A DNA stretch of 64,000 bases from Enterococcus sp. 4G2_DIV0659. Lineage in GTDB: Bacteria; Bacillota; Bacilli; Lactobacillales; Enterococcaceae. Shown piece after piece: positions 18,854-29,320 of the stretch; position 1 is the stretch's first letter, and each line of letters begins with the position of its first letter. Made by a program: the position numbers and the translations under genes. The notes under the pieces are model-generated. The model did no database searches, was not told where the DNA came from, and worked only from the letters and a program-made list of their open reading frames with translations. The stretch is taken from assembly GCF_002140715.2 (NCBI RefSeq), contig NZ_NGLE02000001.1:3344317-3408316 (forward strand), given 5' to 3'.

Positions 18854-21277
18854 ATGTTAGTTTCTTATAAATGGTTAAGTGAATATTTAGACCTATCTAA
18901 AATTTCCGCAAAAGAATTATCTGATCAAATGTCTTTGACAGGTATTGAAGTTGAAGGTGTTGAAGTACCGCAAGAAGGGTTGAAAAAAATAGTAGTTGGA
19001 GAAGTGAAGGAATGCATTCCCCATCCAAATTCAGATCATCTATCGATTTGCCAAGTAGATATTGGTGAAGAAGAACTATCACAAATCGTATGCGGTGCGC
19101 CCAATGTGAAAGTCGGTATCAAAGTTATCGTTGCGCTGCCAGGTTCTAGGATCGCTGGGAATCAGAAAATCAAAAAAGGGAAAATGAGAGGCGAAGTCTC
19201 AAATGGTATGATTTGTTCTTTGCAAGAATTAGGATATTCAGATAATGTGATTCCTAAAGCTTATTCAGAGGGGATTTATTATATGCCTCAAGAGGCAGTC
19301 AATGGTACAGATGTCTTTTCTTATTTAGATATGGATGACCAAATCATTGAGTTGTCAATCACGCCTAATCGAGCGGATGCATTGAGTATGCGTGGCGTTG
19401 CCTATGAAGTAGGTGCTATCTATCGTCAAACACCTCACTTCAATGATCAACCATTAAAAGAAGATTCCAGTGAGACAGCTACAGAGTATATATCTGTAGA
19501 AGTAGAGGATGAAAAAGATGTTCCGGCTTATCAAATCAGAATCATCAAGGATGTAAAAATTGCGGAAAGTCCTTTGTGGCTGCAAACCCGTTTGATGAAT
19601 GAAGGGATTCGTCCAATCAATAATGTTGTTGACGTAACAAATTACATTCTTTTGTTATTTGGACAGCCTTTGCATGCATTTGATTATGACAAATTAGATA
19701 GCAAAAATATTTTAGTAAGACGTGGAAAATCAGGAGAAGAGCTTGTTACCTTAGATGGTGAGTCGCGCAAGCTGTCTGATGAAAATATTGTTATCACAAA
19801 CGGCAGCGTTCCGGTTGCTTTAGCTGGCGTAATGGGTGGAGCAAATTCAGAAATCACAGACGGAACAACAACGGTTGCTTTAGAGTCTGCTTTATTTGAT
19901 TCGTTAGCTGTGCGTAAAGCATCAAAAGAGTTTAACTTACGCAGTGAGTCTTCTAGCCGTTTTGAAAAAGGCATTAATCATGCAACAGTCGGTGAAGCAA
20001 GCGATGTGGCCGCGGCAATGATTGCGAATTTAGCTGGAGGAACAGTGGTATCAGGAAAAAGTATCGGTTCTGAATTAACGATTGAGGATGTTAAAGTGAG
20101 TGTAACAATTTCTCGGATTAATGATTATTTAGGAACTGAATTAGATCAAGCCACTGTTAGCGAAATTTTTGAATCATTAGGCTTTAGTTTTACATTGGAA
20201 CAAGAAAAATATAATGTGACAATTCCTCCAAGACGTTGGGATATTACAATTGAAGCAGATTTAATTGAGGAAGTTGCGCGGATTTATGGCTATGATAATT
20301 TACCGTCTACTTTGCCTAAAGGGGAAACGGTTGCGGGGAGTTTAACAAGTGGTCAATTATTGGTTCGTAAAATCAAAAATGTATTAGAAGGTTGCGGAGC
20401 AAGTGAAGCAATCAGCTATGCACTGACTACAGAAGAAAAATCTCGTCAATTCATGATGAAAGAAAGCCAAACAACACGCTTGCAGTGGCCGATGAGCGAA
20501 GAACGTTCTGTTTTAAGAATGAACTTAATTTCAGGGTTGTTAGATGATGTGTCATACAATGTTGCTCGTAAAAATTCAACGGTTGCTCTTTACGAAATTG
20601 GTCGCGTATTTTACCAAGAAAATGATCCTCAAAAAGAACTTCCTCGTGAGGAAAACCATTTAGGTATTGCTTTATCTGGAAATCAAGCGATTAAGGACTG
20701 GCAAACGAAAGAAGAACCTGTAGATTTCTATACGCTTAAAGGAATATTGAACGTTTTATTTGAAGCTGTAGGTATTGAAGCGAAAATTTCGTACGAAGCA
20801 ACGAAGGAAAACAAAGAACTACATCCAGGAAGAACTGCTTTGGTAAAATTGAATGAAACAGTGATCGGTTTTATTGGTCAAGTCCATCCAACCGTTGCTA
20901 AAGAATACGAAGTTCCAGAAACTTATGTAGCTGAATTAAATCTACAAGCAATCATAGAAGCTGAAAATGATGCTTTAGTCTATCAACAAATTTCAAAATT
21001 CCCAGCCATTTCAAGAGATATCGCTTTACTGGTTGACGAATCTGTAACGAATCAAACGTTAGTAGAAACGATCTCCAAGAATGCTGGAAAATTCTTGCAA
21101 TCTATTCATTTATTTGATGTCTATCAAGGCGAGAATATTGCTGAAGGGAAAAAATCGATGGGGTATAGTCTAACTTTTGTAAATGCTGAAGCTACATTAG
21201 TTGATGAAGAAATCAACCAATCATTAGAAAAAGTAGAAAAAGCCTTGGTCGAACAATTTGATGTAACAATTAGATAA
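18854..21277 (+). CDS. pheT: phenylalanyl-tRNA synthetase beta subunit
   Basis: An 807-residue beta subunit. Domains in order: an EMAP/OB-like tRNA-binding domain (about 40-150, [16 protein letters not shown] and CGAPNVKVG), B3/4 editing domain (about 210-385, [19 protein letters not shown]), B5 domain (about 400-480, [22 protein letters not shown]), a catalytic-like core, and a C-terminal FDX-ACB domain (about 715-807, [15 protein letters not shown]). Normal length. It forms the alpha2-beta2 enzyme with PheS and edits misactivated tyrosine. Confidence 0.97.
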   Translation: MLVSYKWLSEYLDLSKISAKELSDQMSLTGIEVEGVEVPQEGLKKIVVGEVKECIPHPNSDHLSICQVDIGEEELSQIVCGAPNVKVGIKVIVALPGSRIAGNQKIKKGKMRGEVSNGMICSLQELGYSDNVIPKAYSEGIYYMPQEAVNGTDVFSYLDMDDQIIELSITPNRADALSMRGVAYEVGAIYRQTPHFNDQPLKEDSSETATEYISVEVEDEKDVPAYQIRIIKDVKIAESPLWLQTRLMNEGIRPINNVVDVTNYILLLFGQPLHAFDYDKLDSKNILVRRGKSGEELVTLDGESRKLSDENIVITNGSVPVALAGVMGGANSEITDGTTTVALESALFDSLAVRKASKEFNLRSESSSRFEKGINHATVGEASDVAAAMIANLAGGTVVSGKSIGSELTIEDVKVSVTISRINDYLGTELDQATVSEIFESLGFSFTLEQEKYNVTIPPRRWDITIEADLIEEVARIYGYDNLPSTLPKGETVAGSLTSGQLLVRKIKNVLEGCGASEAISYALTTEEKSRQFMMKESQTTRLQWPMSEERSVLRMNLISGLLDDVSYNVARKNSTVALYEIGRVFYQENDPQKELPREENHLGIALSGNQAIKDWQTKEEPVDFYTLKGILNVLFEAVGIEAKISYEATKENKELHPGRTALVKLNETVIGFIGQVHPTVAKEYEVPETYVAELNLQAIIEAENDALVYQQISKFPAISRDIALLVDESVTNQTLVETISKNAGKFLQSIHLFDVYQGENIAEGKKSMGYSLTFVNAEATLVDEEINQSLEKVEKALVEQFDVTIR

Positions 21278-21280
21278 TAT

Positions 21281-21324
21281 GAAAAACCACCTGCCTTCAA
21301 TAAAGAGTGTAGGTGGTTTTTTTG
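21281..21324. terminator. bidirectional terminator between pheT and the amino-acid ABC operon
   Basis: Stem AAAAACCACCT (21282-21292) / AGGTGGTTTTT (21311-21321). T-rich on both strands, so it can end both converging units. Confidence 0.88.
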
Positions 21325-21332
21325 AATACTAC

Positions 21333-21989
21333 TTAGACCCAGTTTCTAGACAGCCATCTTGAAAACTGAGAAATGGAAAAATTGATGACAAAATACATGA
21401 ATGCGACTAAACCATAAATCATAAAAACTTGTTCAGTTTGTGCATAACGCCCCATTAAAATATAGGATTTTCCGAAAAGTTCTTGCAAGGCAATAACAGA
21501 GTATAAAAAACTAGTGTCTTTAATTACTGTCACAAACTGAGACACAATTGCTGGTAAGACATTTCGAATCGCTTGAGGCAAAACAATATACCAAAGAATT
21601 TGAAATTGACTAAACCCTTGGGAGCGAGCAGCTTCTTTTTGTCCGTTATCGACACCGTTTAAACCACCACGTATAATTTCAGCTAAGGCAGCGGTTGTAA
21701 AAACAGTAAAACTTACAATACCTGCGGGCGTCGATTTGATTTTGAAAATCAAGAAAATAACATAAATCCATAATAGATTCGGGATGTTACGAACAATTTC
21801 GATGTAGACGCTAGCCAAAAATTTGAATGGGCCCTTTTTTTGATTACGCAATACAGCGAGTATCGTACCAAAAATCGTGCTTAAAATAATAGATACAAAA
21901 GAAATATACAGAGTAAGCTTCAAGCCATCAAATAAAAAGCGCAAATTATTATTGGTCAAAAGTTGACTCATTTGTTCTGGAAATGACAT
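21333..21989 (-). CDS. amino-acid ABC transporter permease (GlnP/HisM type)
   Basis: A 218-residue inner permease of the polar amino-acid uptake family, with about five transmembrane helices. The cytoplasmic EAA loop reads GVDNGQKEAARSQGFSQFQ (115-133), the signature that contacts the ATPase. It is the last gene of a four-gene minus-strand operon (ATPase, binding protein, permease, permease). TAGGAGG lies before the ATG. Two non-identical permeases suggest a heterodimeric channel, as in GltJK/GlnP-like systems. Confidence 0.9.
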   Translation of the reverse strand: MSFPEQMSQLLTNNNLRFLFDGLKLTLYISFVSIILSTIFGTILAVLRNQKKGPFKFLASVYIEIVRNIPNLLWIYVIFLIFKIKSTPAGIVSFTVFTTAALAEIIRGGLNGVDNGQKEAARSQGFSQFQILWYIVLPQAIRNVLPAIVSQFVTVIKDTSFLYSVIALQELFGKSYILMGRYAQTEQVFMIYGLVAFMYFVINFSISQFSRWLSRNWV

Positions 21990-22001
21990 GTTTGCATCCT
22001 C

Positions 22002-22700
22002 CTATCGACTATAAGCTTTCTTATTATTTTCTTCTAATTTCCGAGCGAAGTTAGCTAGCGGGAAGCATAAAATAAAGTACAAAAATCCCGCTACAGCAAA
22101 AGCTGGAATATAATTTAAATTAATGGAAGACCAACTATTTGCAGTAAACATAATATCCGCACCGGAAATGATTGCAACAGTCGATGTGTTTTTAATCAAG
22201 TTAACAATTTGATTCGTCAACGGAGGCAACATGATTCGCCATGCTTGGGGCAAGACGATGTAACGCATCGTTTTACCGTAAGAAAAGCCTTGAGAATATG
22301 CCGCTTCAAATTGCCCTTTAGGAACAGCTCCGATACCAGAACGTACGACTTCTGAAATATATGCCCCGTGATAAAGACCGACACATAAAATTGCTATAGT
22401 AGTAGTTGAGAAGGTCAACAGTGGACTAACCAAAGGAAATCCATAATAAACGACAATAAACTGGATCAATAAAGGCGTGTTCTGGAAAAATTCGACGTAA
22501 ATTCGGCTGACTATGTTTAACAGTTTATTTTTAATAGCTGATAAACTACCGAAGAATACACCTAATAACATGGCAACGAGCAGCGAACCGACGGCTAATA
22601 GAATAGTATAGAAGAAAGCATCGCTGAAAAGTTTCCAATCTTTAAACAGCGCTTCCCATCGATAAAACGCAAAAGGGCTTGTATTTGCTATAATAAACAT
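22002..22700 (-). CDS. amino-acid ABC transporter permease (GltJ type)
   Basis: A 232-residue paralogue of the neighbouring permease with about five transmembrane helices and an EAA loop GIGAVPKGQFEAAYSQGFSYG (about 122-142). Only 12 bp separate it from the next permease, so they are co-translated as partners. GGGAGGAA before ATG. Substrate specificity is set by the lipoprotein encoded upstream. Confidence 0.9.
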   Translation of the reverse strand: MFIIANTSPFAFYRWEALFKDWKLFSDAFFYTILLAVGSLLVAMLLGVFFGSLSAIKNKLLNIVSRIYVEFFQNTPLLIQFIVVYYGFPLVSPLLTFSTTTIAILCVGLYHGAYISEVVRSGIGAVPKGQFEAAYSQGFSYGKTMRYIVLPQAWRIMLPPLTNQIVNLIKNTSTVAIISGADIMFTANSWSSINLNYIPAFAVAGFLYFILCFPLANFARKLEENNKKAYSR

Positions 22701-22751
22701 CTAAATTCCTCCCAAACTCTATCTAACAAAGCTATTTAGAATCGAGATATG

Positions 22752-23573
22752 TCAATCTAGATTCCAAGTTTTGTAAATTTTTTCTAAGGTGCCGTCTTTT
22801 TGCCAATCCTCGATTTTTTTATCCAAGTAGTCATTTAATTCGGTATTCGCTTTTTTTGTAGCGATGCCATACTCTTGGGGGGAAAAGCCGTCTTTTAAAA
22901 TTTCTGTACGATCATCAACGTAGCCAGTTAAAATAGATTTGTCGACAGAAAAAGCATCGATTCTTTTTGAAGTTAAAGCTGTTTTTAGTTCAGGGTAAGA
23001 GCCGAGTTCTTGGTATTTAAAGCTAATGCCTAGCTCTTTTGCTTGTTTTTCAATCGCTTCTTTTGTTGTTGCTGATTGGATCACACCAATTGTTTTACCA
23101 TCTAAGCTAGCAGTATCTGTAAATTTATCAGCTTTTCTTACTAAAAAGCCAACTTCGTCTTTATAATAAGGTGTGGTGAAATGGTATGTCTCTTTTCGTT
23201 CATCCGTGATTGTAAAGGTAGCGATTACCATATCTAATTCACCATTATCCAATAGCGGGCCACGTGTTTTAGCCGTTACGCCAACAAATTCTACATTATC
23301 CTCACTGCCAGTTAATTCTTTTGCAATTAATCTTGCGATATCAGGTTCCATTCCTTCATTTTTTTTCGTGTCAGGGTTCATATAGCCAAAGTTTGGGACA
23401 TCTTCTTTAACGCCGACTTTAATGACTCCAGCCTTTTTTATTTTTTGAATATCAGTTGTGCCCTTGCTTTGAGAATTTGTAGAATCTTTATCAGTTGACT
23501 CGCCGCATCCAACGATTAATCCAAGTAACAAAACAAGTGAGAATAGGCTTAATAGTTTTTTCGTCTTTTTCAT
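22752..23573 (-). CDS. amino-acid ABC transporter substrate-binding lipoprotein (glutamate/aspartate type)
   Basis: A 273-residue periplasmic-binding-protein-fold (SBP_bac_3) lipoprotein. A signal peptide with lipobox IVGC places the lipidated Cys at residue 23. A linker rich in Ser/Thr/Asp follows, then the two-lobe domain starting KIKKAGVIKVGVKEDVPNFG. The phrase NGELDMVIATFTITDERK (about residues 111-128) is typical of glutamate/aspartate/glutamine-binding proteins. The system is therefore likely an acidic or amide amino-acid importer; the exact ligand cannot be read from the sequence. Confidence 0.88.
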   Translation of the reverse strand: MKKTKKLLSLFSLVLLLGLIVGCGESTDKDSTNSQSKGTTDIQKIKKAGVIKVGVKEDVPNFGYMNPDTKKNEGMEPDIARLIAKELTGSEDNVEFVGVTAKTRGPLLDNGELDMVIATFTITDERKETYHFTTPYYKDEVGFLVRKADKFTDTASLDGKTIGVIQSATTKEAIEKQAKELGISFKYQELGSYPELKTALTSKRIDAFSVDKSILTGYVDDRTEILKDGFSPQEYGIATKKANTELNDYLDKKIEDWQKDGTLEKIYKTWNLD

Positions 23574-23615
23574 TTAAAATTCCTCCTCATAGTAATTATT
23601 GTGATTGAAATTAAG

Positions 23616-24344
23616 TTAATTATGGATAATTTTACTCAAAAACTCTTTTGCTCGTTCATTTTGTGTGCTGGTGAAAAAGTGTTCTGGCGTGCCTGTTTCG
23701 ATGATTTGTCCATCATCCATAAAAATAACTTTATCAGCAACTTGTCGTGCGAAGCCCATTTCATGTGTGACGCAAATCATTGTAATATTTTGCTTAGATA
23801 AATCGATCATGACATCCAAAACTTCCTGGATCATTTCTGGATCAAGGGCAGAAGTCGGCTCATCAAAAAGGATGATTTCTGGATGCATATTTAGCGCTCT
23901 AGCAATGGCAACTCGTTGTTGTTGCCCACCTGAAAGTTGGGCAGGGTAGGCATGGGCTTTGTCGGCTAAACCGACGCGTTCTAAATACTCCATTCCAGTC
24001 TTCGTCGCCTCTTCTTTACTGATTCCTTTGACCTTGATTGGCGCCAAAGTAAGATTTTGGATAATGTTTTTATGAGCATATAAGTTAAAACTTTGGAAAA
24101 CCATAGCGACTTTTTGGCGTACTTTTTGAACAGGCGCTTTAGCTTCAGTAATATCAATTCCATCTATAAAAATATGTCCATCACTGACCTTTTCTAAACG
24201 ATTGATACAACGGATTAAGGTACTTTTTCCTGAGCCAGAAGGACCGATGATAACGATTTTTTCGCCTTCGTTGACGTGTAAAGAAACATCTTTCAAGACG
24301 TGATGGTCGCCAAAAAACTTATTTACATGTTCTAATAAAATCAT
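23616..24344 (-). CDS. amino-acid ABC transporter ATP-binding protein (GlnQ type)
   Basis: A 242-residue nucleotide-binding subunit: Walker [10 protein letters not shown] (34-42), signature [15 protein letters not shown], Walker B EIILFDEPTSALDPEM, and switch His in TMICVTHEMGFAR. It is the first gene of the operon, 42 bp from the binding-protein gene. AAAGGAG before ATG. The best -10 candidate on the minus strand is TATAAT at 24513-24508, with a weak -35 TTAACC 16 nt further upstream. Confidence 0.92.
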   Translation of the reverse strand: MILLEHVNKFFGDHHVLKDVSLHVNEGEKIVIIGPSGSGKSTLIRCINRLEKVSDGHIFIDGIDITEAKAPVQKVRQKVAMVFQSFNLYAHKNIIQNLTLAPIKVKGISKEEATKTGMEYLERVGLADKAHAYPAQLSGGQQQRVAIARALNMHPEIILFDEPTSALDPEMIQEVLDVMIDLSKQNITMICVTHEMGFARQVADKVIFMDDGQIIETGTPEHFFTSTQNERAKEFLSKIIHN

Positions 24345-24809
24345 TGTTATTCTCCTTTATGTATAGATTTATCACATCTACTTGGTGACTTTTTGTGTGC
24401 GAACAAATAAGGTGAGTGGATATAAAAAGAAAAAATATGCTCTTTTTATAAAAATGAGAATAAAATAAGAATAGCGCAACTAATGTTTCTCTTATTATAA
24501 ACATGGATTATATAATGATATTGATTGTTGGTTAACTTCTCGTTTATAATAAAATAGCTATTTTGTTTTTAATCTTTATGTCACGATTCTATTCTTTTGT
24601 TAATGTTAGAAATTATAACATAAGGTAAATTGGATTACTAGTTTTTTTTATTACTAAGAGTAAGAAAGAGAGGAAAACAAGCAATCAAATAAAAAAATAC
24701 TGCCTAAATAATGTTATAATAGAAGGAAAGTGATGAATAAAACTTGAAAAAAAACACTAAAAAGTAGAGAATAAGAGTGTTGGAAAAATACTGTAAAGGT
24801 TTGATTGAC
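24345..24809. other. divergent control region between the ABC operon and murI
   Basis: Very AT-rich. Contains two minus-strand TATAAT boxes (24494-24499 and 24508-24513) for the transporter and an extended -10 TGTTATAAT (24712-24720) for murI. No RNA element, repeat or reading frame was recognised. Confidence 0.5.
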
Positions 24810-25631
24810 TTGAGTAACCATGAAGCAATAGGATTTATAGATTCCGGAGTCGGTGGACTTACGGTTGTAAAAGAAGCATTACGTCAGCTACCGAATGAAC
24901 GGTTGATTTATCTTGGTGACACAGCGAGATGTCCATATGGTCCCAGACCAGCAGAACAAGTTGTTCAGTTCACTTGGGAAATGACTAATTTTCTTTTGAA
25001 GAAAAACATAAAAATGTTAGTGATTGCTTGTAACACAGCAACCGCGGTAGCATTAGAAGAGATTAAAGAGCAGTTAAATATTCCAGTTGTAGGTGTAATT
25101 TTGCCTGGAACTAGAGCGGCACTAAAAGCAACGAAAAAAAATCGTATTGGTGTTATTGGCACAGCAGGTACGATCAAAAGTAATGCTTACGAGAAGGCGT
25201 TAAAAAGTAAAGCACCTAATACGTTTACGACTAGTTTGGCGTGTCCAAAATTTGTTCCCATCGTTGAAAGTAATGAATTTTACTCGTCAGTGGCTAAAAA
25301 GATCGTTTCAGAAACACTAGCACCTTTGCAAATAAAAGAATTAGATACATTAATTTTAGGGTGTACCCATTATCCATTGTTACGTCCGTTAATACAAAAT
25401 GTGATGGGCAATCAAGTGAAATTGATTGATTCTGGTGCTGAAACGGTAAGCGAAGTCAGCATGTTATTGGATTATTTTGATATTGCGAATACGCCTCTAC
25501 ATGACAATGAGCAACATGAATTTTTTACCACAGGATCAGCTAAAATGTTTAAAGCTATCGCTGATGATTGGTTGAATTTAGAAACAATCGAAATAGAACA
25601 TATTAGATTAGGAGAAGTGAAGCATGATTAG
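24810..25631 (+). CDS. murI: glutamate racemase
   Basis: Provides D-glutamate for peptidoglycan. Family marks: [13 protein letters not shown] near the N-terminus, [13 protein letters not shown], first catalytic cysteine in [12 protein letters not shown], second in [12 protein letters not shown]. About 273 residues. I chose TTG 24810 (reads Met-Ser-Asn-His-Glu-Ala-Ile-Gly), which matches the start I recall for the E. faecalis enzyme and has AAAGG about 10 nt upstream. The longer GTG start at 24777 has no clear ribosome site. The 3' end overlaps the next gene by 8 bp. Confidence 0.93.
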   Translation: MSNHEAIGFIDSGVGGLTVVKEALRQLPNERLIYLGDTARCPYGPRPAEQVVQFTWEMTNFLLKKNIKMLVIACNTATAVALEEIKEQLNIPVVGVILPGTRAALKATKKNRIGVIGTAGTIKSNAYEKALKSKAPNTFTTSLACPKFVPIVESNEFYSSVAKKIVSETLAPLQIKELDTLILGCTHYPLLRPLIQNVMGNQVKLIDSGAETVSEVSMLLDYFDIANTPLHDNEQHEFFTTGSAKMFKAIADDWLNLETIEIEHIRLGEVKHD

Positions 25632-26973
25632 ACATGATGGCAGGCAAGCAAAAGAATTAAGAAAAATCAAAATAGAAACAAATGTCTACAAACACCCAGA
25701 AGGCTCAGTGGTCATTTCTTTTGGCGATACTACAGTGATTTGCTCAGCAACCGTGGAAGAAAAAGTGCCACCATTTTTAAGAGGCGCAGGAACAGGTTGG
25801 GTAACAGCTGAATATAGTATGTTGCCAAGAGCAACCAACACACGGAATATTCGTGAAAGCGCTAAAGGAAAACTAACGGGTAGGACCATGGAAATTCAAC
25901 GGTTGATTGGTCGATCGTTAAGAGCGGTTATTGATTTAGAAAAATTGGGAGAAAGAAGTATCATTGTTGATTGTGATGTTGTTCAAGCGGATGGTGGTAC
26001 TCGAACAGCAAGTATAACTGGTGCTTTTGTTGCAATGAAATTGGCAGTAGACAAGATGCTTCAAAAAGGAGAATTGACTGAAAATCCGATCAAAGAATAC
26101 TTAGCAGCTGTAAGTGCTGGTATTTTAAGTGACGGAAATTGTGTACTTGATTTGGATTATGTAGAAGATTCAGCAGCAGCTGTTGATATGAATTTAGTAA
26201 TGACTGAGTCTGGCAAATTTGTGGAGCTTCAAGGAACTGGAGAAGAAGCAACATTTTCAGGTGATGAGTTAAATGCCTTACTATTTTATGGAAAGACCGG
26301 TATTGAACATTTGATTGCTTATCAAAAAGGGGCGTTCATAGAATCTAGCCTTGAAGAAAATAGGGTTTCAGATGAGAAAACAATTGTGATTGCGACAAGA
26401 AATCCCGGAAAAGCGAAAGAATTCTCAAAACTATTTGGTGAAAAAGGCTATCAGGTAAAAACATTGCTGGATTATCCTGAATTGCCAGATGTTCAAGAAA
26501 CAGGAAAAACATTTGAAGAAAATGCCCGGCTAAAAGCAGAAACGATTGCTATGCTTTTAAAGCAACCTGTATTAGCCGATGATTCAGGACTGATTGTTGA
26601 TGCATTGGATGGCATGCCAGGAATTTTTTCTGCTCGTTTTGCAGGTGAACCTACAAATAATGCGGCAAATAATGCAAAATTACTCCATGAATTAACAGGA
26701 GTACCAAAAGAAAAGCGGACGGCTAGATTTCATTGTACCCTTGTTTTTGCAGCGCCGAACAAGGAAAGCTTAGTTGTAGAAGCGGATTGGTCAGGTGAAA
26801 TAGGCACAATCCCAAGAGGAGATAACGGATTTGGTTATGACCCGCTCTTTTTTATACCAGAGGAACAAAAAACAGCTGCTGAACTTTCTGATGAGCGTAA
26901 AAATAAAATCAGCCATAGAGGAAAAGCCGTTGTAAAATTAAAAAATCAATGGGAAGATTGGTTGAACAATTAG
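25624..26973 (+). CDS. fused ribonuclease PH / XTP-dITP pyrophosphatase (Rph-RdgB)
   Basis: A 449-residue two-enzyme fusion. Residues 1-245 are RNase PH, which trims tRNA 3' ends phosphorolytically ([48 protein letters not shown]). Residues about 254-449 are the Ham1/RdgB house-cleaning pyrophosphatase that removes non-canonical purine NTPs ([46 protein letters not shown]). The reading frame runs through the junction with no stop, so this is a genuine fusion and not an adjacent pair. The same fusion is known in enterococci. Eight-bp overlap with murI and 10 bp to the next gene point to one operon. Confidence 0.93.
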   Translation: MIRHDGRQAKELRKIKIETNVYKHPEGSVVISFGDTTVICSATVEEKVPPFLRGAGTGWVTAEYSMLPRATNTRNIRESAKGKLTGRTMEIQRLIGRSLRAVIDLEKLGERSIIVDCDVVQADGGTRTASITGAFVAMKLAVDKMLQKGELTENPIKEYLAAVSAGILSDGNCVLDLDYVEDSAAAVDMNLVMTESGKFVELQGTGEEATFSGDELNALLFYGKTGIEHLIAYQKGAFIESSLEENRVSDEKTIVIATRNPGKAKEFSKLFGEKGYQVKTLLDYPELPDVQETGKTFEENARLKAETIAMLLKQPVLADDSGLIVDALDGMPGIFSARFAGEPTNNAANNAKLLHELTGVPKEKRTARFHCTLVFAAPNKESLVVEADWSGEIGTIPRGDNGFGYDPLFFIPEEQKTAAELSDERKNKISHRGKAVVKLKNQWEDWLNN

Positions 26974-26983
26974 GAGGCTTTGC

Positions 26984-27499
26984 ATGAGATATTTAGTAGT
27001 AAGTGATAATCATGGAGATCGTGACGTTTTAGTTGACTTAGCTCAAACCTATCAAGGAAAAGTAGACAGAATGTTTCATTGCGGCGATTCAGAGTTAGAG
27101 CCCAATGATGTATTGTGGACTGATTTTATTGTTGTAGGGGGAAATTGTGATTATGATCCAAAATTTCCAGATACAGCTGTAGAAATAGCTGGAGATGATA
27201 CAATTTTTATGACTCATGGACATCTTGCAAATGTTCGTTTTGGTTTAACAAATCTAGCTTTACAAGCAGAATCTGCAAATGCTAATATTGCTTTATTTGG
27301 TCATACACATGAAATTGGTTGTGAGGTGCAAGAGCATGTTCTTTATCTAAATCCGGGAAGTATCAGTCAACCAAGAGGGGCAATCCAATTAAAATCATAT
27401 GCGATTATTGAAAGTACATCGGATACATTTGAGATTCAGTATTACGGACGCGATCATAAACCATTTAAGGAATTGCATTTTATTTTCAATAAAAAATAG
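26984..27499 (+). CDS. YfcE/YsnB-type metallophosphoesterase
   Basis: A 171-residue calcineurin-like phosphodiesterase. Metal-binding motifs are all present: DNHGD (8-12), HCGDSE (about 33-38), GGNCD (about 53-57), THGH (about 76-79), and FGHTHE (about 106-111). Members hydrolyse phosphodiesters in vitro and the in vivo substrate is unknown. AGGAGG lies 6-7 nt before the ATG. Third gene of the murI operon, followed by a large double hairpin. Confidence 0.88.
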   Translation: MRYLVVSDNHGDRDVLVDLAQTYQGKVDRMFHCGDSELEPNDVLWTDFIVVGGNCDYDPKFPDTAVEIAGDDTIFMTHGHLANVRFGLTNLALQAESANANIALFGHTHEIGCEVQEHVLYLNPGSISQPRGAIQLKSYAIIESTSDTFEIQYYGRDHKPFKELHFIFNKK

Positions 27500-27507
27500 T
27501 TTGGAAA

Positions 27508-27682
27508 GAGGTTGAGATAAAAGTCGATTAGGTTCGAGCAATTGGAGTAAAAATCGAACAATACGCTTCTTGTATTGCTCGATTTTTACTCCAATTGCCG
27601 AAGAACCTGACTTTTGTCCACCGTTTATTAGGAATTAGAGTGTGAAACAAAACTGATCTTTAGTTTTGTCACGCACCCTTTT
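27508..27682 (+). repeat. composite two-hairpin intergenic element, copy 1
   Basis: Hairpin A has 27-bp arms (27538-27564 and 27572-27598, one mismatch) around a 7-nt loop, inside an outer imperfect pairing between GGTTGAGATAAAAGTC and GACTTTTGTCCACC. Then a spacer ACCGTTTATT and hairpin B (27642-27671) starting GTGAAACAAAACTGATCTTT. The spacer and hairpin B recur at 56262-56375 in the same order relative to the upstream gene. It probably serves as a 3'-end structure for the murI operon and fills most of the 327-bp gap before cbpB. Confidence 0.7.
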
Positions 27683-27759
27683 CAATGAATTCATCAAGTG
27701 AAAAACCTTACGTTTAAATCTTAATTTTTTTTAACAATTATGAAAAAAGTTTGAATTTG

Positions 27760-27788
27760 AAGACATTTGCATCCGTTTTCGGTACAAT
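27760..27788 (+). promoter_or_regulatory. putative promoter of cbpB
   Basis: AAGACA (27760-27765), 17-nt spacer, TACAAT (27783-27788). Confidence 0.5.
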
Positions 27789-27826
27789 AATAGCTGTGGC
27801 AAAGAAAATGAAATGGAGGCACTCCA

Positions 27827-28324
27827 ATGATTGGAACTGCTGTTAAAGAATTACTATTAGAAAAACAAGAAACTTTTTTGATACCTGCAGAAAATGTAGC
27901 GAATGTGATGTGTTTAAACCCCTTAAGCCATGCTTTGTTGGTATTGTCTCAAGTAAAATATTCAAAAATACCCGTTCTAGATAAAGGCGATCGGTTTGTA
28001 GGATTGATCAGCTTATCAGACGTTGTCGATAAAATGTTTGATATTACCTCTGTTGATTTTGACAAGCTAAAAGATTTTACTGTAGCAGATGTGATGGAAG
28101 TTAATGTCCCGGTCATTGGTGAAAAATGGGAATTAGAAGATGTATTACATTTATTAGTTGATGCAGCATTTCTACCAGTCGTGGATGATAATCAATGTTT
28201 TAAAGGGATTATTACCCGTAAAGAATTATTAAAAGCAATCAACCATATGGCGCATGAAATAGAACGAAAGAATGTCATTCTACCAAAATCTGATGAAGAA
28301 GCTAGAGAAATGAAAGCAATTTGA
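27827..28324 (+). CDS. cbpB: CBS-domain protein, cyclic-di-AMP binding (CbpB-like)
   Basis: A 165-residue protein made of two CBS motifs: the first about 25-70 (CLNPLSHALLVLSQVKYSKIPVLD), the second about 88-140 (VADVMEVNVPVIGEKWELEDVLHLLVDAAFLPVVDD). Length and layout fit the CbpB/DarB family of c-di-AMP receptors, which link the nucleotide to the stringent response or central metabolism in Firmicutes. The c-di-AMP assignment rests on family resemblance. TGGAGG before ATG. A 51-bp gap to dapH allows co-transcription. Confidence 0.75.
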   Translation: MIGTAVKELLLEKQETFLIPAENVANVMCLNPLSHALLVLSQVKYSKIPVLDKGDRFVGLISLSDVVDKMFDITSVDFDKLKDFTVADVMEVNVPVIGEKWELEDVLHLLVDAAFLPVVDDNQCFKGIITRKELLKAINHMAHEIERKNVILPKSDEEAREMKAI

Positions 28325-28375
28325 TTTTTGAAGAGCGAAGAAGGTAAATGTTAGATAAGTGAAGGGAGCTATTCA

Positions 28376-29077
28376 ATGGACGCATATGAAATTATCAATT
28401 ATATTGGGAACGCTGAGAAAAAAACACCAGTAAAGGTGACACTGAAAGGGAAATTAAAAGAAGTGACCTTTCCCGATGAGATTCAAGCATTTACCAATTG
28501 CAAAACAGGAACATTATTTGGGGAATGGAAGGTCGTCAAAGCTTTTCTAGATGAGTACGAAGAAAAAATCGAGGATTATGTTGTTGAAAATGATGCGCGT
28601 AATTCTGCGATTCCAATGCTTGATATCAAAGAAGTTAATGCTCGCATCGAACCTGGGGCAATTATCCGAGACCAAGTTGAAATTGGCAATAATGCAGTTA
28701 TCATGATGGGGGCTGTGATTAATATTGGAGCAGTCATTGGTGATGGAACGATGATTGATATGGGCGCAATTCTTGGTGGTCGCGCAACGGTCGGCAAAAA
28801 TTGTCATATCGGTGCGGGAACAGTGCTTGCAGGTGTCATCGAGCCTCCTAGTGCAGAACCAGTTATCATCGAAGATAATGTGCTGATTGGTGCTAACGCT
28901 GTAGTACTTGAAGGAATTCGAGTTGGTGAAGGAGCAGTTGTTGCAGCAGGAGCAATTGTTGTTGACGATGTCGCACCAAACACAGTAGTCGCTGGTGTGC
29001 CTGCTAGAAAAATCAAAGATATAGATGAAAAAACAAAAGGCAAGACCAATATGATGGAAGAATTGCGCAAGTTGTAA
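28376..29077 (+). CDS. dapH: 2,3,4,5-tetrahydropyridine-2,6-dicarboxylate N-acetyltransferase
   Basis: A 233-residue enzyme of the acetylated branch of the diaminopimelate/lysine pathway. The N-terminal 75 residues form the DapH cap. The rest is a left-handed beta-helix of hexapeptide repeats ([47 protein letters not shown]), ending with the acetyl-CoA-site ASN-like [11 protein letters not shown]. The pathway partner dapL lies 3.4 kb downstream behind an efflux cluster. Enterococci build Lys-type peptidoglycan, so the pathway here would feed lysine. AAGGGAG before ATG. Confidence 0.92.
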   Translation: MDAYEIINYIGNAEKKTPVKVTLKGKLKEVTFPDEIQAFTNCKTGTLFGEWKVVKAFLDEYEEKIEDYVVENDARNSAIPMLDIKEVNARIEPGAIIRDQVEIGNNAVIMMGAVINIGAVIGDGTMIDMGAILGGRATVGKNCHIGAGTVLAGVIEPPSAEPVIIEDNVLIGANAVVLEGIRVGEGAVVAAGAIVVDDVAPNTVVAGVPARKIKDIDEKTKGKTNMMEELRKL

Positions 29078-29085
29078 GTGATTCG

Positions 29086-29115
29086 TAAAAAAGTGATGTA
29101 TCATCACCTTTTAAT
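29086..29115 (+). terminator. short hairpin after dapH
   Basis: GTGATG (29092-29097) / CATCAC with A-rich and T-rich flanks. Probably the first of two terminators. Confidence 0.55.
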
Positions 29116-29142
29116 CTATTAGTTTATTACGTAGTCTTATCT

Positions 29143-29194
29143 AATAGTTCTAGGGAACTAACTCAAAGAGTTTGTTCCCTAGAACTATTTTTTG
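29143..29194 (+). terminator. strong terminator after dapH
   Basis: Sixteen-bp perfect stem AATAGTTCTAGGGAAC (29143-29158) / GTTCCCTAGAACTATT (29174-29189), then T run. Confidence 0.9.
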
Positions 29195-29320
29195 TGTACA
29201 TCAAAAATACACTGTATACAACTTTCAATTGTGTAAGTTGACTGTTAGCCAATTCAATTTTCTGTAAGATTGTTTCCGCTTATAATCTATCCTATAGAGA
29301 AACTAGGAGGAACACAAATT

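Noticed and set aside
28547..29107. 186-codon minus-strand frame over dapH, rich in Cys, His and Asn
   Set aside because: Mirror of the hexapeptide repeats of dapH. Low-complexity composition, no ribosome site, fully inside a well-supported gene.
29200..29300. CAACTT...AAGTTG inverted repeat before the efflux operon as operator
   Set aside because: Six-bp arms with a 10-nt gap in AT-rich DNA can arise by chance, and no regulator gene is adjacent.
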